Origin: Rhizobiales bacterium 62-17
GTDB taxonomy: Bacteria; Pseudomonadota; Alphaproteobacteria; Rhizobiales; Beijerinckiaceae
Assembly (NCBI GenBank): GCA_001898965.1
Contig: MKVW01000009.1
Location: forward strand, 1,010,847-1,074,846
Direction of reading: 5' to 3'
DNA: 64,000 nt
Every line of letters starts with the position of its first letter. The first letter of the stretch is position 1. The position numbers and the translations under genes were made by a program. Below, piece after piece: positions 6,907 through 13,803 of the stretch. Under the pieces are notes generated by a model that worked only from the letters and a program-made list of their open reading frames with translations, had not been told where the DNA came from and searched no databases.

Positions 6907-7629
6907 CTATTTTGCCGCCGCTGCTTGAGACTCAAGACCCGATGATCCACCCTTGGGTCGTTCCACCGGCAGCGGTTCGCCGGTGACGAGATAATGTACG
7001 GTTTCCGCGATGTTGGTCGCGTGATCGCCGATCCGTTCGATGTTCTTCGAGCAGAACAGCAGATGGGTGCAGAACGAAATGTTGCGCGGATCTTCCATCA
7101 TGAAGGTGAGGAGATCGCGGAAGACCGAGTCTTCCAGCGCGTCCACGTCAGCGTCGCGCCGCCACACTTCGTCGGCCGCCGCCACGTTCTTCTGAGCGTA
7201 GGCGTCGAGCACGTTCTTGAGCTGAATGGCCGCGATATCGGCCATGTGCTTGAGGCCGACGAGCGTACGCGGCACGCGCATATCGCCGGAAATCTTCGTC
7301 GTCCGCTTGGCGATGTTCTTGCAGAGATCGCCGACGCGTTCCAGATCGCTGGCGATATGGATGGCGGCGACCAGTTCTCTGAGATCGACGGCCATGGGCT
7401 GGCGCCGGGCGATGGTCAGCACGGCCTTTTCCTCGATCTCGCGCTGCAAAGCGTCGAGCTTGGGGTCACGTTCGATGGTGCGGCGAGCCAGGTCCGCATC
7501 GAGGCGCGACAGCGCGTCGATAGCGTCATAAAGCATCTTCTCCGCGATCCCGCCCATCTCGGCGAGGCGGCTGCCGATGAAGTGCAGCTCCTCGTCGTAG
7601 GCTTTCACGGTATGTTGGTCGGTGGTCAT
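6907..7629 (-). CDS. phoU: Phosphate transport system regulator PhoU
   Basis: A 240-residue cytosolic all-helical protein made of two PhoU repeats (roughly residues 20-105 and 125-210). The first repeat has VDLRELVAAIHIASDLERVGDLCKNIA and the second has CTHLLFCSKNIERIGDHATNIAE. These repeats bear the metal-binding acidic residues known from PhoU. PhoU links the Pst transporter to PhoR and holds the kinase in its inhibitory state when phosphate is plentiful. Two in-frame ATGs lie six bases apart; the inner one (7629) has GGAG six bases upstream and is preferred over 7635. The frame is open further upstream through pstB, but that part does not resemble protein. It lies between pstB (20 bases) and phoB (10 bases). 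Confidence 0.95.
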   Translation of the reverse strand: MTTDQHTVKAYDEELHFIGSRLAEMGGIAEKMLYDAIDALSRLDADLARRTIERDPKLDALQREIEEKAVLTIARRQPMAVDLRELVAAIHIASDLERVGDLCKNIAKRTTKISGDMRVPRTLVGLKHMADIAAIQLKNVLDAYAQKNVAAADEVWRRDADVDALEDSVFRDLLTFMMEDPRNISFCTHLLFCSKNIERIGDHATNIAETVHYLVTGEPLPVERPKGGSSGLESQAAAAK

Positions 7630-7649
7630 GGTCATCTCCGGAATCCTAC

Positions 7650-8468
7650 TCAGCCGAACCGGCCGGTGATGTAATCCTGCGTCTGCTTCTGTTCCGGCGA
7701 CATGAAGATTTTCGAGGTCTGGTCGAATTCGATCAGATCGCCGAGATACATGAATGCCGTTTTGTCGGAGCAGCGCGCTGCCTGCTGCATGTTGTGCGTG
7801 ACGATCGCGATCGTGTAGCGCGTCTTCAGTTCGTCGATCAGCTCTTCGATCTTGGCGGTCGAGATCGGATCGAGCGCCGAACAGGGCTCGTCGAACAGGA
7901 TCACTTCCGGGCGGATGGCCACGGTGCGGGCGATGCACAAGCGCTGCTGCTGGCCGCCCGAAAGGCTGAGGCCGCTGGCATTGAGCTTGTTCTTTACTTC
8001 TTCCCACAACGCCGCGCCACGCAACGCCGCTTCGACACGGCCGTCCATCTCGCTCTTCGGCAGCTTTTCGTAGAGGCGGATGCCGAAGGCGATGTTGTCA
8101 TAGATCGTCATCGGGAACGGCGTCGGCTTCTGGAATACCATGCCGACGCGGGCGCGCAGCAGGTTGATGTCGAGCTTCGGGTCGAGAACGTTCTGCCCGT
8201 CGAGCAGAACCTCGCCTTCGGCGCGCTGGTTCGGATAAAGGTCGTACATCCGGTTGAGGATGCGCAGCAGCGTGGACTTGCCGCAGCCCGACGGTCCGAT
8301 GAAGGCGGTGACCTTGTTGGTCTCCAGCTCGAGGTTGATGTTCTTCAGCGCTTTCGTCGTGCCGTAATAGAAGTTGAGGTTACGGATCGACAATTTGATG
8401 TCCGAAGGCGAAGGCCGATTGGCCGGCTGCGACTCGACGGGCTTGAGAACGGTGGCACTCTCACTCAT
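7650..8468 (-). CDS. pstB: Phosphate ABC transporter ATPase PstB
   Basis: A 272-residue ABC ATPase that powers high-affinity phosphate import through PstC and PstA. Walker A is GPSGCGKST (58-66), the Q-loop region reads [19 protein letters not shown], the signature is LSGGQQQR and Walker B with D-loop is [12 protein letters not shown], followed by the switch histidine in [18 protein letters not shown] and the C-terminal [18 protein letters not shown] are diagnostic of PstB. An N-terminal extension of about 22 residues before the core is usual in alphaproteobacteria. Its start overlaps the pstA stop codon by four bases, which indicates coupled translation. Confidence 0.97.
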   Translation of the reverse strand: MSESATVLKPVESQPANRPSPSDIKLSIRNLNFYYGTTKALKNINLELETNKVTAFIGPSGCGKSTLLRILNRMYDLYPNQRAEGEVLLDGQNVLDPKLDINLLRARVGMVFQKPTPFPMTIYDNIAFGIRLYEKLPKSEMDGRVEAALRGAALWEEVKNKLNASGLSLSGGQQQRLCIARTVAIRPEVILFDEPCSALDPISTAKIEELIDELKTRYTIAIVTHNMQQAARCSDKTAFMYLGDLIEFDQTSKIFMSPEQKQTQDYITGRFG

Positions 8469-9310
8469 TTCGGCTTCCTTTCGGCGCCCAGGGTGCGGGC
8501 AATAATATTGAGGCTCAGAACCGTCACGGTGATCAGCAGGGCGCCGGTCCAGGCGAGCTGCTTCCAGTTCGGGTCGGGGTTGTTGACGAAATTGTTGATA
8601 GTGACCGGCAGGTTGGCCATGGTCGACGTCAGGTTCACGCTCCAGAACTGGTTGCTCAGGGCGGTGAACAAGAGCGGCGCCGTTTCGCCGGCCACGCGGG
8701 CGGTAGCGAGCAGGACGCCGGTGATGAGACCGGCACGCGCTGCCGAATAGGACACCTTGGTGATGACATAGGCGCGCGGCATGCCGAGCGCCGAGGCTGC
8801 TTCACGCAGGTGGTTGGGCACCAGGTTCAGCATGTCCTCGGTGGTGCGCACCACCACGGGGATGACGATCACCGCCAGGGCGATGGAGCCGGCGATCCCC
8901 GAGAAGCCACCCATAGGCACGACGATCGCGCCGTAGACGAACAGGCCGATGATGATCGACGGCGCGCTCAGCAGGATGTCGTTGACGAAGCGGATCACGC
9001 CGGTAAGCTTCGAATAGCGGCCATATTCGGCGAGCCAGGTGCCGGCGAACAGGCCGAGCGGCGTGCCGATGGCGACACCGATCGAGGTCATGATCAATGA
9101 GCCGACGATGGCGTTGAGCAGACCACCGTCCTGGACACCGGGCGGCGGGGTCATCTGCGTGAAGATGCGCGGATGCAGGCCGACCAGACCGTTGACCAGC
9201 AGCGTGTAGAGGATCAGGCACAGCCAGCCGACACCGAAGATGGCGGCGGCATAGCACAGAACCTTGATGATCTTGTCGGAGCGGCGACGGGAAGCATAGA
9301 TGGAGTTCAT
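8465..9310 (-). CDS. pstA: Phosphate ABC transporter permease PstA
   Basis: A 281-residue inner-membrane permease with six hydrophobic segments and the binding-protein-dependent transport signature [19 protein letters not shown] near residue 165. [16 protein letters not shown] and [21 protein letters not shown] are typical of PstA. It forms the translocation channel with PstC and receives phosphate from PstS. The gene is separated from pstC by only three bases and overlaps pstB by four, so it is within a tightly packed operon. The family length is about 280-300 residues, so it is complete. Confidence 0.96.
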   Translation of the reverse strand: MNSIYASRRRSDKIIKVLCYAAAIFGVGWLCLILYTLLVNGLVGLHPRIFTQMTPPPGVQDGGLLNAIVGSLIMTSIGVAIGTPLGLFAGTWLAEYGRYSKLTGVIRFVNDILLSAPSIIIGLFVYGAIVVPMGGFSGIAGSIALAVIVIPVVVRTTEDMLNLVPNHLREAASALGMPRAYVITKVSYSAARAGLITGVLLATARVAGETAPLLFTALSNQFWSVNLTSTMANLPVTINNFVNNPDPNWKQLAWTGALLITVTVLSLNIIARTLGAERKPK

Positions 9311-9313
9311 CGA

Positions 9314-10315
9314 TCACGCTCCCGCTTTGCGTTCGAGACGGCGCAGCATCAGGCGGGCCGCCGTCAGCACGCAGAAGGTCAGGACGAAGAGCAACAGGCC
9401 GAGCAGGATCAGCGCGGACTGATGCAGGCCGTCACTTTCGGCGAATTCGCTGGCGATGGCGGCCGAGATCGTCGTGCCGGGCGCAAACAGCGAGCCGGAG
9501 ATCTTGAAGGAATTGCCGATGATGAAGGTGACCGCCATGGTCTCGCCGAGCGCGCGACCGAGCGCCAGCATGACGCCGCCGATGACGCCGACCCGCGTAT
9601 AGGGCAGCACCACGTTGCGCACCACTTCCCAGGTCGTGCAGCCGACACCATAAGCCGCTTCCTTCAACACTGGCGGCACCGTCGCGAACACGTCGCGCGA
9701 GATCGCCGTGATGAACGGCAGGATCATGATCGACAGCACCAGCGAGGCGTTGAACAGGCTGAGGTTGGAGGCCGGTCCCTGGAAGATCGTATTGAGGATC
9801 GGCACGTTCTCGAAGGCCGAGACGATGGCCGGCTCGAAATGATCGGCCAGGAAGGGGCCGAGCACGAAGAAGCCCCACATGCCGTAGATGATCGAAGGAA
9901 TGCCGGCGAGCAGCTCGATCGCGACGGCGATCGGCTGGCGCAGCGGCATCGGGCAAAGTTCGGTGAGGAAGATGGCGATGCCGAGGCCCACCGGAATGGC
10001 GATGGCCATGGCGATCAGAGAGGTGACGATGGTGCCGTAGATCGGGCCCAGTGCGCCGAGGATCGGCGTCGGCTGCAGCGACGGCGCCCAGCGTTGCGTG
10101 AAGAGAAAGTCGAAACCATAGGTCCGGATCGCCGGCCAGGCCCCGATGATGAGCGACAGGATGATGCCGCCGAGAATGATGAGGACGAACAGCGCGGAAA
10201 CGCGCGTCACCCAGTAGAAAGTCCTATCGCCCAACTTGAAGGCACTGAGCGCGCGGGCGCGATCGAATGCGGGTTCGGCCGCTGCTCGTGCTGGTTCTAA
10301 CGCCATGTCGGTCAT
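9314..10315 (-). CDS. pstC: Phosphate ABC transporter permease PstC
   Basis: A 333-residue inner-membrane permease, partner of PstA. It has six main hydrophobic segments and the EAA-loop signature EAAYGVGCTTWEVVRNVVLP near residue 220. PIYGTIVTSLIAMAIAIPVGLGIAIFLTELCP and AIELLAGIPSIIYGMWG are characteristic of PstC. Two possible ATG starts (10315 and 10306) differ by three residues. An 88-base gap containing a stable hairpin (10369-10392) separates it from pstS, which probably lowers pstC expression relative to the abundant binding protein. Confidence 0.96.
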   Translation of the reverse strand: MTDMALEPARAAAEPAFDRARALSAFKLGDRTFYWVTRVSALFVLIILGGIILSLIIGAWPAIRTYGFDFLFTQRWAPSLQPTPILGALGPIYGTIVTSLIAMAIAIPVGLGIAIFLTELCPMPLRQPIAVAIELLAGIPSIIYGMWGFFVLGPFLADHFEPAIVSAFENVPILNTIFQGPASNLSLFNASLVLSIMILPFITAISRDVFATVPPVLKEAAYGVGCTTWEVVRNVVLPYTRVGVIGGVMLALGRALGETMAVTFIIGNSFKISGSLFAPGTTISAAIASEFAESDGLHQSALILLGLLLFVLTFCVLTAARLMLRRLERKAGA

Positions 10316-10368
10316 GTACGCCCCTTGTTACATTTGCCGCACCGCCAATGCGGGCCCTCCATGAGGAA

Positions 10369-10392
10369 CGAGGCGGGTGTGAACCCGCCTCG
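10369..10392 (-). other. Stable hairpin between pstS and pstC
   Basis: A perfect 10-bp stem (10369-10378 with 10383-10392) with a four-base loop lies in the 88-base gap just after the pstS stop. On the transcribed strand it is followed by TTCCTC rather than a clean T run. It is probably an mRNA-stabilising or partial-termination element that lets pstS exceed the downstream genes. Confidence 0.65.
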
Positions 10393-10403
10393 CCAGCGTC
10401 AAA

Positions 10404-11426
10404 TTACTTGGACTTGATCTCGTCCGCCCAGGTCTTCTTGACCAGACCGACGACCGAAGTCGGCATCGGAATGTAGTCGAGTTCCTCGGCCATCTTGCCG
10501 CCCTTGTCATAGGACCAGCCGAAGAACTTCAGCGCTTCGGTGGCAGCCGCTTTGTCGGCCGGTTCCTTGTACATCAGGATGAAGGTGGCGGCGGTGATCG
10601 GCCAGGACTTGTCGCCCGGCTGGTCGGTCAGGATCTGGTAGTAGCCCGGCGAATGCGCCCAATCGGCGTTCGCAGCGGCGGCCTGGAAGGCTTCGATCGT
10701 CGGCTGCACGTGCTTGCCAGCTTTGTTGACCATGCCGGTGTAGGTCAGCTTGTTCTGCTTGGCATAAGCGTATTCGACATAGCCGATCGAGTTCTTCGTC
10801 TGCGCGACATTGCCGGCGACGCCGTCATTGCCACGGGCGCCGACGCCCACCGGCCATTCGACCGCCTGGCCGGAACCGATCTTCGACTGCCAATCCGAGC
10901 TCGCCTTGGCGAGATAGTCGGTGAAGTTGAAGGTCGTGCCCGAACCGTCCGAACGACGGACCACGGTGATCGCGGTGCCCGGCAGGGTCACCTTCGGGTT
11001 GAGCTTCTTGATCGCGTCGTCGTCCCACTTCTTGACGTTGCCGAGATAGATGTCGGCCAGCGTCTTGCCGTCGAGAACGAGTTCGCCCGGCTTGATGCCG
11101 TCGATGTTCACGACCGGCACGATCGCGCCCATCACCATCGGCCATTGCACGAGGCCGGACTTGTCGAGGTCTTCCTTCTTCAGCGGCGCGTCGGTGGCGC
11201 CGAAGGTCACAGTCTTCGCCTGGATCTGCTTGATGCCGGCGCCCGAGCCGATCGACTGGTAGTTCAGGCCATTGCCGGTTTCTTTTTTATAAGCGTCCGC
11301 CCACTTCGAATAGATCGGGAAGGGGAAAGTGGCGCCGGCGCCGGTGATGTCGGCGGCCGTAGCGACGGAAGCCGCTCCGGTCAGACCAGCCACCAGGGCA
11401 AGGCCGAGGAACTTGTTGAGGTACAT
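10404..11426 (-). CDS. pstS: Phosphate-binding periplasmic protein PstS
   Basis: A 340-residue periplasmic receptor. The signal peptide is about residues 1-24 ([22 protein letters not shown]), with mature [18 protein letters not shown]. Phosphate-contact motifs of the family are visible: [26 protein letters not shown] and [12 protein letters not shown]. The preferred ATG at 11426 has AAGAGGCG upstream and gives a proper signal peptide; an in-frame extension to 11483 would add 19 basic residues and is rejected. PstS captures inorganic phosphate for PstC-PstA-PstB. It is the first gene after the Pho box, so it should be strongly induced in phosphate starvation. Confidence 0.96.
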   Translation of the reverse strand: MYLNKFLGLALVAGLTGAASVATAADITGAGATFPFPIYSKWADAYKKETGNGLNYQSIGSGAGIKQIQAKTVTFGATDAPLKKEDLDKSGLVQWPMVMGAIVPVVNIDGIKPGELVLDGKTLADIYLGNVKKWDDDAIKKLNPKVTLPGTAITVVRRSDGSGTTFNFTDYLAKASSDWQSKIGSGQAVEWPVGVGARGNDGVAGNVAQTKNSIGYVEYAYAKQNKLTYTGMVNKAGKHVQPTIEAFQAAAANADWAHSPGYYQILTDQPGDKSWPITAATFILMYKEPADKAAATEALKFFGWSYDKGGKMAEELDYIPMPTSVVGLVKKTWADEIKSK

Positions 11427-11508
11427 GCAACGCCTCTTGGGTTTGGTTTTGGATTTCGCGGGCCGAGATGGCGTTTCCGTCACCGGCCTGAATGTTCCTT
11501 AACGCGCC

Positions 11509-11550
11509 CGCATAGGCTTTTTGCGACAAACAGAAGACACTATTATGACA
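11509..11550 (-). promoter_or_regulatory. Pho box with three 11-base repeats and -10 element before pstS
   Basis: On the minus strand TGTC recurs exactly every 11 bases at 11550-11547, 11539-11536 and 11528-11525 (TGTCATAATAG, TGTCTTCTGTT, TGTCGC). The 11-base period is that of PhoB binding repeats. A TATGCG -10 element at 11514-11509 lies ten bases beyond the last TGTC, so PhoB would replace the -35 element. It drives pstS-pstC-pstA-pstB-phoU-phoB. Confidence 0.8.
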
Positions 11551-11573
11551 TAGTATGTCTTTGATCAAAATGA

Positions 11574-12629
11574 CTATTTTTTGAGGGTCACGCGGAACGT
11601 GCTGCCCGAACCGAGGGTGCTCTCAACCGACAACCGGCCGCGATGTCGTGAGACGATATGCTTCACAATAGCCAAGCCAAGGCCTGTGCCACCTTTAGCT
11701 CGACTGGTCGGCGCGTCGACCCGATAAAACCGTTCCGTCAGCCGCGGCAGATGCTCCGGCGGGATGCCGGGGCCGTTGTCGCGCACTTCCAAAGTCGTTA
11801 GGCCGCCGCTCTCGGTCACCGAGACGGTGACCCGTTGCGGTGAGCCGCCACCGGCGCCGTATTTGATCGCATTCTCGACCAGGTTCTCGGCGACGCGAAT
11901 CAGCTCGTCGCGATCGCCGGCGATCATCGCCGCCTTCGGCGTCGAGACCATCAATTCGACGCCGCCTTCATTGGCCACCGGCGCCAGCGTGTCGACCACA
12001 TGGCGCACGATGGCCACCAGATCGACCGGCGTCTGCGGTCGCACATGCTCGTTCTGTTCGATGCGCGACAGCGACAACAGGTCGTCGACCAAGCGCGTCA
12101 TACGCCGGGCCTGATCGCGCATGATGCCGAGAAACTGTTCGCGCGCCGCGGTATCGTCCTTGGCCGGTCCCTGCAGGGTTTCGATGAAGCCGAGCAGGGA
12201 GGCGAGCGGCGTGCGCAATTCGTGGCTGGCATTGGCGATGAAGTCGACGCGCATGCGCTCAACCCGCCGTGCCTCGGTCAGATCGCGAAATTCAATGACG
12301 GCAGCGCGATAACCTTCATAGGTGAAGGCCGACACATAAACCTCGAACAGGCGCTCCACCGGCACCGGCTCGCTCCACAGCACGCATTCGCGTTCGCCGC
12401 CATCGAGGATACGCAGCACCGCGTCGAGAATGTCGGGCGCGCGCACGCTCAAGGTCAGTGCGCCGCCGACGGTCGCATTGGTGAACAGGATCCGCGCGCC
12501 GCTGTTGGTGGCGATGATGCGGCGGTTGCTATCCACCACGAGCACCGGATCAGGCAGGGCTCCGATCAAAGCGGAGACGATCTGGCTGTGGTCGGCTTCG
12601 GCGGAAGTTTGCAGTTTGGCGTCGTTCAT
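11574..12629 (-). CDS. phoR: Phosphate regulon sensor histidine kinase PhoR, apparently soluble
   Basis: A 351-residue kinase: a PAS-like sensor domain at about residues 15-115 (ALPDPVLVVDSNRRIIATN), a HisKA domain with phospho-acceptor H136 (FIANASHELRTPLASLLGF), and an HATPase domain with VAENLVENAIKYG (N box), RDNGPGIP and GGTGLGLAIVKHI. It should phosphorylate PhoB. The ATG at 12629 gives a protein beginning directly before the PAS region. No membrane segment is visible, whereas many PhoR proteins start with one or two. The frame stays open upstream to 13313, but that part is arginine-rich and antisense to the neighbouring gene, so it is rejected. The gene precedes the Pho box, so it is upstream of the PhoB-driven promoter. 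Confidence 0.92.
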   Translation of the reverse strand: MNDAKLQTSAEADHSQIVSALIGALPDPVLVVDSNRRIIATNSGARILFTNATVGGALTLSVRAPDILDAVLRILDGGERECVLWSEPVPVERLFEVYVSAFTYEGYRAAVIEFRDLTEARRVERMRVDFIANASHELRTPLASLLGFIETLQGPAKDDTAAREQFLGIMRDQARRMTRLVDDLLSLSRIEQNEHVRPQTPVDLVAIVRHVVDTLAPVANEGGVELMVSTPKAAMIAGDRDELIRVAENLVENAIKYGAGGGSPQRVTVSVTESGGLTTLEVRDNGPGIPPEHLPRLTERFYRVDAPTSRAKGGTGLGLAIVKHIVSRHRGRLSVESTLGSGSTFRVTLKK

Positions 12630-12748
12630 GCCTGTCCTGTCGCTGCGTGCCGCTGCGTGAGGGGTAGAGCCAAGCGCCCTGCTTCGCAAGACCCTGGCGC
12701 CGTTTCGCGGCCGTTGCGGGTGTATGTCAGCGACGTGACGGGTTTGCG

Positions 12749-13744
12749 TCAGTGCGGGGAGCTGTCGGCGCGGCTCAGGCGGACCCGCAATTCGTGGCCG
12801 AGGAAGACCAAGAGGCCAATGACGAAGGGGCCAAGATAGTAAACGAGCCGGAACAGCAGCAGGCCGGCCAAAAGGGCTTCCGCCGAAACGCCCGGCAGCG
12901 CCTTCAGGAACGTCGCTTCGAACGGCCCGATACCGCCGGGCACGTTGCTGGCGGCGCCGGCCGTCACGGCGAAGACGTAGACGGCGATATAGGTGAGGAA
13001 ATCCAGGCCATGGCCCTGCGGCAGCAGCACGTAGAGGGCCGAGCCGGCGCACAAGAGATCGCAGCAGCTCACCAGGATCTGCGCCAGCGTCAACTTCAGT
13101 CCCGGCAGCTCCAGGGCGACCTTCTTGATGCGCAGCTTGCGCGGGCGGCTGCCGACATAGAGGCACCACAGCACGACGGCCGCGAGCACGGCGATGCCGA
13201 GCGCCAGATTGACCGAGACGGCGAGCTTGTCGAACGTCGCCAATTGCGGCGCGCGCAGAATGAGGCTCACGCCAACCAGGACATTCATGCCAAGCCAGAA
13301 TTGCAGGCTGCACAGCATGACGAGGCGCGCGATATTGCCGGCCGAGACCCCGGCACGCGAATAGATCGCGTAACGCGCGGCGCTGCCGGTCAACAGCGGG
13401 AAGCCGAGGGTAAACGACATCGAATAGGCGCTGAAGGATGCGACTGCGGCGGTGCGATAGGGCACGGGCTCGCGCAATTGCTTCAGCGCGATGAAGTCAT
13501 AGAAGGTCAGCGCGAAATAGGAGCCGCAGCCGAAGGCGATGGCCCAGGCGATATGGTTCAGCGGCGTGGCGGCGACGGCGGCGGCAACCTGGCCGAAATC
13601 GAGATGGGCTACGACCTGCGCCACCACATAGACCGAGAAAGCCAGAATCGCCAGGCTGACCGCCATGCCGGCAATGCCGAGCCAGCGATTGCCGTTGCCG
13701 CCCTTGTCCGCTTCCGCGTCGGTCGTGTTCGTGTCTTTGGCCAT
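12749..13744 (-). CDS. UPF0104 / lysylphosphatidylglycerol synthase TM-type membrane protein
   Basis: A 331-residue protein with about eight membrane segments after a 20-residue polar N-terminus. SMSFTLGFPLLTGSAARYAIY near residue 107 and NVPGGIGPFEATFLKAL near residue 265 are hallmarks of the UPF0104 family, which corresponds to the membrane (flippase) half of MprF. The catalytic aminoacyl-transferase domain of MprF is absent, so this is the stand-alone form. Some relatives are thought to move lipids; the substrate here is unknown. It starts 59 bases after the GGDEF/EAL gene and ends 119 bases before phoR, all on the minus strand. Confidence 0.85.
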   Translation of the reverse strand: MAKDTNTTDAEADKGGNGNRWLGIAGMAVSLAILAFSVYVVAQVVAHLDFGQVAAAVAATPLNHIAWAIAFGCGSYFALTFYDFIALKQLREPVPYRTAAVASFSAYSMSFTLGFPLLTGSAARYAIYSRAGVSAGNIARLVMLCSLQFWLGMNVLVGVSLILRAPQLATFDKLAVSVNLALGIAVLAAVVLWCLYVGSRPRKLRIKKVALELPGLKLTLAQILVSCCDLLCAGSALYVLLPQGHGLDFLTYIAVYVFAVTAGAASNVPGGIGPFEATFLKALPGVSAEALLAGLLLFRLVYYLGPFVIGLLVFLGHELRVRLSRADSSPH

Positions 13745-13803
13745 CGATACGCTGAATGCTTTCGAGGGACGTGGTCTGAGGGTGAGACGCGGCGGGCGCA
13801 GCG

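Noticed and set aside
7636..8007. N-terminal extension of PhoU
   Set aside because: The extra codons overlap pstB in another frame, while the ATG at 7629 has a good ribosome binding site.
12630..13313. N-terminal extension of PhoR
   Set aside because: The extra sequence is arginine-rich, antisense to the UPF0104 gene and carries no membrane helix.
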